A stretch of DNA of 32,805 nt from Thermoproteota archaeon (lineage in GTDB: Archaea; Korarchaeota; Korarchaeia; Korarchaeales; Korarchaeaceae): NCBI GenBank assembly GCA_027491785.1, contig JAOZGJ010000025.1:1-32805 (forward strand). Direction: 5' to 3'. Within the stretch, counting starts at the first letter, position 1. Each line of letters starts with the position of its first letter. Positions 25,622 through 32,273 of the stretch are shown here, piece after piece. Position numbers and translations under genes: made by a program. The notes under the pieces were generated by a model that worked only from the letters and a program-made list of their open reading frames with translations, was not told the DNA's origin and did no database searches.

Positions 25622-25634
25622 CAGAATATAAGGC
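25622..25634 (-). promoter_or_regulatory. TATA-like element before the Ig-repeat / pilus-type cluster
   Basis: On the minus strand ccttatattctg lies about 20 nt upstream of ATG 25609. It is slightly close for a leaderless start at 25609 and fits ATG 25606 better. It is the only clear candidate in the 56-nt gap. Confidence 0.35.
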
Positions 25635-25647
25635 GATACTGGGTTTC

Positions 25648-25663
25648 AAAATAAGAGGAAAAC
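25648..25663 (-). terminator. T-rich probable terminator of the Lrp-type gene
   Basis: On the minus strand gttttcctcttatttt starts 3 nt after the stop codon at 25666 and is a plausible T-tract terminator. Confidence 0.4.
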
Positions 25664-25665
25664 TA

Positions 25666-26085
25666 TTACCAAGTAGCTAGGACCACCATGCTCAATGTAT
25701 TACTGACCCCCTCCATACTCCTTATGTTTTCTATCGTATCGTTCAAGCTGGATGTATCTGGACTAGATATCTCGGCAACAACATCGTACTCTCCAGTCAC
25801 TTCACAGGCCTTCACCACATTATTCATCTCTGAGATCGCTTTAGCTATCTCCGGTATGTTGTAGCCCGACTTCACCTTGATCAATACTATGGCTTTCATC
25901 CCGGACTCTCCTATCTCAACGGTGAATCTCTTTATTATGCCTCCTTTTATCAATTTACTAACTCTTTTCCTTACCGTTGCCTCACTAATCCCCAATTCCT
26001 TGGCAATATCTGTGTAGGGAGTTCTGGCATCCTTAACTAGGATCTCAATAATCCTTTTATCCAAGTCGTCCAGCAGTTCTCTCAC
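25666..26085 (-). CDS. Lrp/AsnC-family transcription regulator
   Basis: The product is 139 residues with the standard layout. An N-terminal helix-turn-helix (LLDDLDKRIIEILVKDAR, then TDIAKELGISEATVRKRVSKL, about 25-45) is followed by a RAM-type ligand/oligomer domain (AIVLIKVKSGYNIPEIAKAIS, then VTGEYDVVAEIS and TLSMVVLATW). These proteins sense amino acids or related metabolites and bind as octamers. A longer reading to 26157 is open, but GTG 26085 is preferred: the protein then begins like other Lrp members, and a TATA-like box sits 26 nt upstream, implying a leaderless transcript. The effector and targets are not evident. Confidence 0.92.
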   Translation of the reverse strand: MRELLDDLDKRIIEILVKDARTPYTDIAKELGISEATVRKRVSKLIKGGIIKRFTVEIGESGMKAIVLIKVKSGYNIPEIAKAISEMNNVVKACEVTGEYDVVAEISSPDTSSLNDTIENIRSMEGVSNTLSMVVLATW

Positions 26086-26106
26086 CGGGAATTTTCCTGA
26101 GGACAA

Positions 26107-26117
26107 GTAATTAATTT
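26107..26117 (-). promoter_or_regulatory. TATA-like box of the Lrp-type gene, overlapping the Nudix stop codon
   Basis: The element gtaattaattt (AT-rich on both strands) covers the TAA stop of the Nudix gene at 26111-26113 and centres 26 nt before GTG 26085. It supports both the shorter start and independent transcription. Confidence 0.5.
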
Positions 26118-26623
26118 TGGGCCAATCGATATATCCTACAGGAATTATCCTTAGCATCCACTTGCATGGTATGTAAGATTATCTTCAGTAACCTATAGGA
26201 CATCCCCCATATGACATAATCGCAGCAGTAGAGGGATCTAACAATTATCCCCTTCGCTGGAATGAAGGAGTATTTCTCCCTCAGCTCCCTCAAGTCCAGC
26301 CATTTAGCGCTTTCTACCTCAGATCCTATCCTAATCGGGACATCTCCGTTCACTACAAACAAAAACGGTTTAACATTAATCCTCGCTGATAGCGGGGATA
26401 TGCGTGGCAGCTCACCTAGGAGGCTATCTCTCCTAAGTTTGATACCAACTTCCTCCATCACCTCTCTAATAGCTGTATCCAGACAGTCTCGATCACTACG
26501 TTCTACACTTCCTCCAGGAAAGCTTACATTCCAGTAGAAAGGATCCCTGAGATCTGCCTTTCTCCTTATCATTAGTACGTGGCAGTCCCTTAAGATTACT
26601 CCCAAGGCAGCATCGCATGACAT
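26111..26623 (-). CDS. Nudix hydrolase, CoA pyrophosphatase-like
   Basis: The product is 170 residues and hydrolyses a nucleoside diphosphate linked to another group. The Nudix helix is seen as FPGGSVERSDRDCL followed by TAIREVMEEVGI. This form, with VERSDRD between GG and the REVMEEVG core, is like that of CoA pyrophosphatases (NudL/NUDT7-type) rather than of MutT. The upstream stretch VLMIRRKADLRDPFYWNVS is consistent with that group. The C-terminus contains Cys-Cys and ends RLAQN. ATG 26623 has a TATA-like box (tttttattaga) about 26 nt upstream, so it is probably leaderless. TTG 26626 is an alternative. It is divergent from the cis-prenyltransferase gene. Confidence 0.85.
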   Translation of the reverse strand: MSCDAALGVILRDCHVLMIRRKADLRDPFYWNVSFPGGSVERSDRDCLDTAIREVMEEVGIKLRRDSLLGELPRISPLSARINVKPFLFVVNGDVPIRIGSEVESAKWLDLRELREKYSFIPAKGIIVRSLYCCDYVIWGMSYRLLKIILHTMQVDAKDNSCRIYRLAQN

Positions 26624-26627
26624 CAAT

Positions 26628-26655
26628 TACTTTAAATTCTTGATCTAATAAAAAC
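26628..26655. promoter_or_regulatory. Divergent promoter region of Nudix and cis-prenyltransferase genes
   Basis: The 43-nt gap holds two AT-rich elements: tactttaaattctt (about 32 nt before GTG 26667, plus strand) and, on the minus strand, tttttattaga (about 26 nt before ATG 26623). Assignment is by spacing. Confidence 0.45.
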
Positions 26656-26666
26656 AGTCTGAGAAG

Positions 26667-27467
26667 GTGCCTCGATTGGGGCTGCTGGACATAGTATACA
26701 AGATAGCTAGTAAGGTAGAGATGCCAGTTTATCGAAGGTACTTGGAATCTAAGGTTAAGAGAGGAGAGATACCGAAACACGTAGCTCTCATACTCGATGG
26801 GAACAGGAGATTCGCTAAAAAGCTAGGTCTAAGCTGGTTAGAGGCTTACAGAATGGGGGCAGATATAACGGAGAAACTGCTATACTGGTTACTGGATTTG
26901 GGAGTTGAGCATGTGACCCTTTATGCATTCTCCACTGAGAACTTCTCGAGGCCTAAGGAGCAGGTCGATGCGATATTTCAAGTCATAGAGGAGAAACTGA
27001 GGAAAATGTTAGGTGAAATAGACACTTTGAAAAGGGATGGTGTGTCTATTAGGGTTATGGGGAGACGAGAGTTACTGCCTGAAGGAATAAGAGAACTAGC
27101 TGACGAACTTGAGAGAAAGACATCTAATTTCGGCTCTAAGACGCTCAATGTAGCAATTGCCTATGGAGGTAGAACTGAGATAGTGGATGCTGTAAGAAAG
27201 ATAGCTATGAAGGTCGCGAGAGGAGAGCTTAATCCGGAAGATATAAGCGAGGATACCATAAGAGCAAATCTCTACGCTCCAGATGTTCCCGACCCAGATC
27301 TCATTATTAGGACTTCAGGGGAAGAGAGGCTGAGTAATTTCCTCCTATGGCAATCGGCCTACTCGGAGCTGTATTTCTGTGAGGTTTATCTCCCTGAACT
27401 TAGGAAAGTAGACATCTTAAGGGCTATTAGAGATTATCAAAGGAGGAAGAGGAGATTTGGAAGCTGA
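26667..27467 (+). CDS. uppS: cis-Prenyltransferase (undecaprenyl/dolichyl diphosphate synthase type)
   Basis: This 266-residue enzyme extends a prenyl diphosphate with isopentenyl units in cis to form the long lipid that carries glycans for protein glycosylation and surface polymers. Conserved blocks are HVALILDGNRRFAKKLGL (about 39-56), EAYRMGAD, TLYAFSTENFSRP, LNVAIAYGGRTEIVDA, and the C-terminal PDLIIRTSGEERLSNFLLWQ followed by YSELYF. The DGNRRFA form is usual in archaea. The GTG start at 26667 is the first in frame with a plausible promoter. It overlaps the next gene by 11 nt, so it leads a four-gene unit to 29666. Confidence 0.95.
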   Translation: MPRLGLLDIVYKIASKVEMPVYRRYLESKVKRGEIPKHVALILDGNRRFAKKLGLSWLEAYRMGADITEKLLYWLLDLGVEHVTLYAFSTENFSRPKEQVDAIFQVIEEKLRKMLGEIDTLKRDGVSIRVMGRRELLPEGIRELADELERKTSNFGSKTLNVAIAYGGRTEIVDAVRKIAMKVARGELNPEDISEDTIRANLYAPDVPDPDLIIRTSGEERLSNFLLWQSAYSELYFCEVYLPELRKVDILRAIRDYQRRKRRFGS

Positions 27468-28374
27468 AAAACTGAGAATCGATGTTAACGGTGTATCAAT
27501 TGATCTCAAGACATTTACCGAAGAATATGATATAAGAATAGGACTTACCGAGGATGTGCCTGTAGAGGGACTAGATAGGAGGTATACTCGCCTTATGAGG
27601 GTAAACTCTAGGGACTTCAATGCGTACCTGTTCGAGACTCCCTATAACCTCAGATATATATCCCATCCTCACATAATAGGAGACTCCTTGGTGGATTTGC
27701 TGAGGAGAGATGCTCCCCTCATAAAAGGTGTGATAGATAAGTTCTCGCTTGGTAGATTTGGGAAACCTGTAGCTGTAGATCTAATGGCTGGAGGCATCGA
27801 TATAGGCTTTCCCTTACTGAAAGATATTAAAAACCCTGGTAACTTGGTGTTAATAGTTCCAACTCCTTTGGAATATGATATAGAGCAGATACATGAGGAT
27901 GCCAGAAGTAAGGGTGATAGGGTGACAGTATTCCTCTTCCTTGGATCAATGAGTACTGTCGATATAGAGAGGCTTACGGATCTATCAAACTCCTTGGGAT
28001 CCGACTCCATCTTCCTATCCAATGCTTTTATCGGTGGGAAAGATTGCTCAGGCCGGATTTATGCCTATGGACCCGATATAAAAATGCTGAGATCAGGGAA
28101 GATAGTGGAAATTGGCTCTATAATAGATGTTCATACTCTCTCAAGGCTTCTCAGGGAATATCCCCCCAGTACGGATGTCTCTGCATTGAAGAAGAGGGTT
28201 TCTGAGGAAGCACCCTATCTAAAGTCCACTTTGGAGGATATGATGTTCCTAATAGAAAAGGCTATTTTCGATGCATGGCAAATAGAGATCTTGCTGAGGG
28301 AAGCTAAAAGCATAAAAAGACAGCTTATGAGGGATGACCGTGGTAAGACTACCCCTTCTGCTCATTCTAGGTAA
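27457..28374 (+). CDS. Unrecognised protein linked to the cis-prenyltransferase
   Basis: I do not recognise this 305-residue protein. The N-terminal part (KLRIDVNGVSIDLKTFTEEY) looks beta-rich. The centre alternates strands and helices (KPVAVDLMAGGIDIG, NLVLIVPTPLEYDIEQIHED, RVTVFLFLGSMSTVDIE, DSIFLSNAFIGG), suggesting a Rossmann-like or TIM-type alpha/beta fold. The C-terminus is helical (LKSTLEDMMFLIEKAIFDAW) and ends basic. No catalytic motif, membrane helix or signal peptide was seen. TTG 27457 has GGAGGAAGAGGAGAT immediately upstream, inside the uppS 3' end. It overlaps the following URO-D-like gene by 41 nt. The tight linkage suggests a shared pathway with its neighbours. Confidence 0.75.
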   Translation: MEAEKLRIDVNGVSIDLKTFTEEYDIRIGLTEDVPVEGLDRRYTRLMRVNSRDFNAYLFETPYNLRYISHPHIIGDSLVDLLRRDAPLIKGVIDKFSLGRFGKPVAVDLMAGGIDIGFPLLKDIKNPGNLVLIVPTPLEYDIEQIHEDARSKGDRVTVFLFLGSMSTVDIERLTDLSNSLGSDSIFLSNAFIGGKDCSGRIYAYGPDIKMLRSGKIVEIGSIIDVHTLSRLLREYPPSTDVSALKKRVSEEAPYLKSTLEDMMFLIEKAIFDAWQIEILLREAKSIKRQLMRDDRGKTTPSAHSR

Positions 28375-29071
28375 TGAAGATCTGGAGATAGAATACGGGG
28401 ACTATATCCTCGCCTCTAGAGAGATAAGAGGTAAGAAAAGGGGAATTACCATTAAGGGACCCACTGAGAGACTTGCTGAGGAATTTGGGATTATCAACTT
28501 CATTAAATATGCAATACGTGACAGGGATACCGTTAGGAAGATATTCAATCGCAAATTAGGGAGGGTAATAGACGATATAGGAAGAATGGGAGGGAGAGAA
28601 CATCCAGATTTCATTTTCATCACAGACGATGCTGCCTCCTATGGAGGTCCTCTCCTCCCCAGATGGTACATGGAGGAACTGTATATCCCCTCCCATAGAT
28701 CAATCTCCGATGAGATAAGGACCTTAGGAGCAGAGGCTTTTCTCCATGCTGATGGGGATTACGGTTCCTACTTTAAGAATCTAAGTTCTATATGGGACGT
28801 CCTGCACCCCCTCGATATATATCCAAGGGGAAGCCTTCAAGAGTATGAAACTTGGCTAAATAGACTTATGAGGATAAGGAAGGATCTGAGATGCAGTATA
28901 GCCACAGGTATCCCCTTGGAATTAGGTAACGAGTCCGATATACTGACAGCTGTCAAACAGTTAATAAGGACGCATGGGGAGGAGGGATTGATATTATCTA
29001 ACTATCATCCCCCTTTATCGAAACTTGACTTGGATCCCCTGCTGGAGGGCATCAGATATGTCGTGCAATGA
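28334..29071 (+). CDS. Short URO-D / methyltransferase-superfamily-like protein
   Basis: The product is 245 residues. The best match by eye is the uroporphyrinogen decarboxylase/corrinoid methyltransferase (MtaA-type) TIM barrel. DFIFITDDAASYGGPLLP corresponds to the conserved DD-containing strand-loop. YIPSHRSISDEIRTLGAEAFLHADGDYGSY corresponds to the helix and HxxG strand, where metal-using members have H-x-C and this one has H-x-D. WDVLHPLDIYP and a C-terminal LILSNYHPPL stretch follow the family order. Members are usually about 340 residues, so the first part of the barrel is reduced or supplied elsewhere. True uroporphyrinogen decarboxylation is unlikely. ATG 28334 or GTG 28340 may start it. 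It overlaps both neighbours. Confidence 0.66.
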   Translation: MTVVRLPLLLILGNEDLEIEYGDYILASREIRGKKRGITIKGPTERLAEEFGIINFIKYAIRDRDTVRKIFNRKLGRVIDDIGRMGGREHPDFIFITDDAASYGGPLLPRWYMEELYIPSHRSISDEIRTLGAEAFLHADGDYGSYFKNLSSIWDVLHPLDIYPRGSLQEYETWLNRLMRIRKDLRCSIATGIPLELGNESDILTAVKQLIRTHGEEGLILSNYHPPLSKLDLDPLLEGIRYVVQ

Positions 29072-29666
29072 CCTTGAAAGAGAAGCACCAAGGCTAATCA
29101 AATCGCTTAAAAAGAGCTGCATTGACTTCACTGAGACGTTAAACAGCCTGACATTGGACTGCCGAACTCCCACGAGGAGAATAGTGCCCAGATATCTCCT
29201 AATATACTTGGGTGATGTATTGGGTAGGGCCCTATCCATCGATGATTTTTCCAAGATCAAGCGGTGCTGGTGCAGCGTGAATGATGATGGGAAACTCGTT
29301 TTCACTATAGCCCTGAGTAGATTGGCAATGGCCTGCCCTGATGAGGCTGATAAACTTTCTAGAGGATTGAAATCATGCGGAGGATGGCAGTTCTTAGCTA
29401 AATGGTTCTATCCGATAATGGGTATATGGAACACTTCCTACCTAGATAGAATAGAGGATAGAAGGATATTCCTCCTCAGCTGGGCTTGGTACGCTAGATA
29501 CGTCCCGGAGGATTTAGATCTAGCTGTAGATAAGGTAATGACCCGCTCAGATATTGTTGATAAACCATTAATTCTGGCCCTTAAGGAACTCCGAAGGATA
29601 GATGAGAGCAAGGTCTTAAGGAAGCTGAAAGGGAGGGATGATCTACTTAAGAAAGTAATTCCTTGA
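29058..29666 (+). CDS. Unrecognised mostly helical protein, last of the uppS-linked unit
   Basis: This 202-residue protein was not recognised. It appears mostly alpha-helical, with several Cys residues (SCNDL, KKSCIDF, LDCRT, RCWCSV, ACPDEA, KSCGGW) and Trp-rich segments (FLLSWAWYARYVPEDL). It has a lysine-rich C-terminal helix and no signal peptide or clear membrane helix. I chose ATG 29058, inside the end of the preceding gene, because GGAGGGC lies about 9 nt upstream. A longer reading from 29025 is less likely. The 3' end overlaps the convergent aroD gene by 20 nt. Its role can only be inferred from linkage. Confidence 0.7.
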   Translation: MSCNDLEREAPRLIKSLKKSCIDFTETLNSLTLDCRTPTRRIVPRYLLIYLGDVLGRALSIDDFSKIKRCWCSVNDDGKLVFTIALSRLAMACPDEADKLSRGLKSCGGWQFLAKWFYPIMGIWNTSYLDRIEDRRIFLLSWAWYARYVPEDLDLAVDKVMTRSDIVDKPLILALKELRRIDESKVLRKLKGRDDLLKKVIP

Positions 29667-30285
29667 GAATCAAGGCCTCCCTCAATGATATCTGCCCTTC
29701 AGCTACGGGTTCATCCAGATACGCATATACTATTGGAGATCCTAGGAAAGGTGCTATTCTCCTACTGAAAGATCCTTCCCTTCCCATAGAGAATGCTATT
29801 AGCTTTTCTGGCTGCCTTACCTCTCTGTACAATCTCAACACTCTATAAGCATCTTCCTCGCTCCTTGCATACGTGACGATCTTTGAAATCTCACCTAGTC
29901 CCATAATCTTACCTGCTAGATACTTGAGCCTCGACAATTCAGGGGTTCCTGATGGATCGTGCCATGAAACTATTGAGTTTGGAAGTCTAACGCCCATCAA
30001 TGCAAATTCGTACTCGATATCGATATATCTAGCCACAGGTCCCACATCCTTCAGCCACTTAGGATCTGGAGACCTGCCCTTACCTCCATGCCCCCTACTC
30101 CTCCATGTAAGTATGGACCTATCGCTGAATCCCCTCAAAAGGTCGTTAATCACTCTAACTCTCGGGGGACTATCCCATATTAGATCTAACCTGAGCTCCA
30201 CAAGGTCGGATCCATGGCTCAGAGCCTCAATAGCCTTATCACGGGTTGTTTCTAAAGGGCCACCAATCGATGTAGCTACGATCAT
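29647..30285 (-). CDS. aroD: 3-Dehydroquinate dehydratase, type I
   Basis: This 212-residue enzyme removes water from 3-dehydroquinate in the shikimate pathway to aromatic amino acids, using a lysine Schiff base. The type I residues are visible: Glu30 in VELRLD, His109 in IVSWHDPSGTP, and Lys135 in ISKIVTYARSEED. FSMGREGSFSRRIAPFLGSP and the closing VAEGQISLREAL match the usual C-terminal blocks. It starts at ATG 30285, overlapping the stop of the upstream aldolase-type gene by 4 nt (ATGA), so the two are translationally coupled. It converges with the gene ending at 29666 with a 20-nt overlap. Confidence 0.94.
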   Translation of the reverse strand: MIVATSIGGPLETTRDKAIEALSHGSDLVELRLDLIWDSPPRVRVINDLLRGFSDRSILTWRSRGHGGKGRSPDPKWLKDVGPVARYIDIEYEFALMGVRLPNSIVSWHDPSGTPELSRLKYLAGKIMGLGEISKIVTYARSEEDAYRVLRLYREVRQPEKLIAFSMGREGSFSRRIAPFLGSPIVYAYLDEPVAEGQISLREALILKELLS

Positions 30286-31061
30286 CTCAAGTACGCCATC
30301 GCCTCTTCTGGGCTTGCTCCCTCGAATATCACGGAAGCTATGGCCCTAGTCATTTTCTCGGGATCAGGATGCTGGAATACGTTCCTCCCGAAAGCAACCC
30401 CTGCAGCCCCTGCTTTCATAGCTCCCGCTACCATCTCGAGTACGCTCAGCTCATTCCCCATCTTAGGCCCACCTGCTATTATAACTGGCACGCTCACTCC
30501 CTCAGTTACCTTCCTGAAGCTATCTGGATCCCCTGTATATGGGACCTTTATTATATCGGCTCCTAATTCAGCTCCCACCCTAGCTACATGCGATATGAGC
30601 TTGGGGTCGAATTTGTACCCCACATTAGGTCCCCTTGCGTACATCATGGCTAGAAGAGGCATCCCAAGATCATCACTGTCCGCAGCTATCTCACCCAGAT
30701 CCATCAGCATTGAAGGCTCGCTCTGCTCTCCTCCTATGTTGATATGGACACTAACACCATCCGCTCCAAGTTTCACAGCCTCTAAGACATCAGCTACTCT
30801 TACCTTCCTATTGGGCTCTGAGCTGAGGGAGGTACCACCCGATAGGTGAAGGAGAACAGGCAAGTAGGCCTTCTTCAACGATTTGATCATCCCCTTATGG
30901 AGCACTATGCAAGTTGCTCCCCCTTTAGCTACCTTCTCAGCGATGGAATTAATGTCTTCGATCCCTTTGATCGGTCCATCAGTAAGGCCGTGGTCCATAG
31001 GAACGCATAAGATCTTCCCTTCCCTCATTATCCTAGAGAGCCTAACATCCTTCCCCCACAT
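30282..31061 (-). CDS. aroA': 2-Amino-3,7-dideoxy-D-threo-hept-6-ulosonate synthase (AroA'-type class I aldolase)
   Basis: This 259-residue class I aldolase-fold enzyme is most likely the first step of the archaeal route to 3-dehydroquinate. Catalytic positions are Asp23 in VPMDHGLTDGP, Tyr141 in MMYARGPNVG, and the Schiff-base Lys172 in ADIIKVPYTGDP. VPVIIAGGPKMG, GAAGVAFGRNVFQHPDP and the closing SPEEAMAYL complete the family pattern. The same family contains FbaB fructose-bisphosphate aldolases, but the direct coupling with aroD favours the shikimate role. ATG 31061 is preferred because GAGGCTGAT lies just upstream. TTG 31076 and 31085 are possible. The AroB' partner is not in the window. 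Confidence 0.92.
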   Translation of the reverse strand: MWGKDVRLSRIMREGKILCVPMDHGLTDGPIKGIEDINSIAEKVAKGGATCIVLHKGMIKSLKKAYLPVLLHLSGGTSLSSEPNRKVRVADVLEAVKLGADGVSVHINIGGEQSEPSMLMDLGEIAADSDDLGMPLLAMMYARGPNVGYKFDPKLISHVARVGAELGADIIKVPYTGDPDSFRKVTEGVSVPVIIAGGPKMGNELSVLEMVAGAMKAGAAGVAFGRNVFQHPDPEKMTRAIASVIFEGASPEEAMAYLR

Positions 31062-31088
31062 AGGTATCAGCCTCAAGGTGATCAAAAT

Positions 31089-31099
31089 GAATTATAAGA
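31089..31099. promoter_or_regulatory. Shared TATA-like element of aroA' and the glycosyltransferase
   Basis: gaattataaga centres about 28 nt before ATG 31122 (plus, fitting a leaderless transcript) and about 33 nt before ATG 31061 (minus). The nearly symmetrical ttataa core could serve both strands. Confidence 0.45.
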
Positions 31100-31121
31100 G
31101 TCCCTGCAGCATAAGCTGTAG

Positions 31122-32213
31122 ATGTACGTCAGGGCATTCATACTGCTGATCAAGGCAAGCATGGTGATCTTGATCTTCTATGCGATCTTGAGCTCAATCA
31201 GAACCTTAAAAGGATTTAGGAAGATACCAAGCCCATCCGTGCTTAATGGGAGACCTCCCGTATCAGTTATAGTACCAGCTAGAAATGAGGAGGGCAGAAT
31301 TGGCCGTTGCGTGAGATCTGTTCTCAGGATCCTAGGACCATCAGATGAGCTTCTCGTAGTGGATGATGATAGCTCAGATCACACTTTCGAGGAAGCGGCA
31401 TCTAACTGTGATAGTAGATGCTCAATCATAAAGATACTGTGGAAACCGGAAGGCTGGACAGGGAAGAACTGGGCATGCTACAATGGCTATCTAAGTTCCT
31501 CAGGCGAATTCCTGATATTTGTAGATGCAGATACTATCCTCAACGGTGGAATAGATGAGATGTACTCGCTCCTCACCATATACGATGCCGTATCTCAAGT
31601 TCCTAGGATAAGGTGCAATTCCATAGCTTGCGGAGCTGTAGAGATAGCTTTTACATCTCTTCTCAGGTTAACGTACCCCTATTGGGATATCGAAGGGGAG
31701 AAGGCATGGTTAGCTGGGGCCTTCATGGGGTGGAGGAGACGTTCCTATGAGATAGTGGGAACACACTCCGCTGTCAGGAGTAGCCTAGTTGAAGATGCTT
31801 CCCTAGGTAAATTAGCAGTAGAGAAGGGACTTAAGATCTCCTTCTTCAGGGGAAAATTCGCTGAAAGCCTCTGGATATTTAAATGGAGGGAAGCATTAGA
31901 TACTCTAGCTAGGATAGCTAGGGCAAGGGCTCCTCGCCCTATATACGCATACATCCTCCTCACTGCCTTCACCTTCGTAACTCTCTTGACGTATATAGCC
32001 CCATTAATGGCCCTCTCCGGAGTAATTAGTCCGGCCCTCTGCGTTGCTTACATAATCTCCTTGTTCGGATATGCGAGCTTTTCCTTCATGGAAGTAAAGG
32101 CAAATCCTGTATCCATAATTCTAGCACCTGTAGGCCTAATAGTAATGGGAATTAGCTTAGTGAAGGCATCAAAGAGGAAATCTATCAAATGGAAGGAAAG
32201 GAAGCTGAAGTAA
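31122..32213 (+). CDS. Membrane-bound family 2 glycosyltransferase
   Basis: The product is 363 residues. An N-terminal membrane helix (about 7-25) is followed by a GT-A catalytic domain. VSVIVPARNEEGRIGRCV opens it, LLVVDDDSSDHT carries nucleotide-sugar contacts, FLIFVDADTIL is the metal-binding DxD, and LVEDASLGKLAVEKGLKISFF holds the ED catalytic base region. Two or three C-terminal membrane helices lie at about 280-355. The layout resembles the lipid glycosyltransferases near HpnB/CruC, with a membrane lipid or polyprenyl acceptor likely. Donor and acceptor are not readable. ATG 31122 fits a leaderless transcript. It is divergent from aroA' and convergent with the ferredoxin-type gene. Confidence 0.9.
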   Translation: MYVRAFILLIKASMVILIFYAILSSIRTLKGFRKIPSPSVLNGRPPVSVIVPARNEEGRIGRCVRSVLRILGPSDELLVVDDDSSDHTFEEAASNCDSRCSIIKILWKPEGWTGKNWACYNGYLSSSGEFLIFVDADTILNGGIDEMYSLLTIYDAVSQVPRIRCNSIACGAVEIAFTSLLRLTYPYWDIEGEKAWLAGAFMGWRRRSYEIVGTHSAVRSSLVEDASLGKLAVEKGLKISFFRGKFAESLWIFKWREALDTLARIARARAPRPIYAYILLTAFTFVTLLTYIAPLMALSGVISPALCVAYIISLFGYASFSFMEVKANPVSIILAPVGLIVMGISLVKASKRKSIKWKERKLK

Positions 32214-32243
32214 CATGAGCTACGACATTAGCATCGAAAAGCC

Positions 32244-32273
32244 TCTTAACTTAGCCTAGATTGGCTTAGATGA
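32244..32273. repeat. Second degenerate 5-nt repeat between convergent genes
   Basis: cttaa cttag cctag attgg cttag atgag reads as six 5-nt units, five of which fit N-Y-T-R-R. It spans the end of the 52-nt gap and the last codons of the minus-strand ferredoxin-type gene. It has the same pattern and the same kind of position as 2658-2700. Confidence 0.45.
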
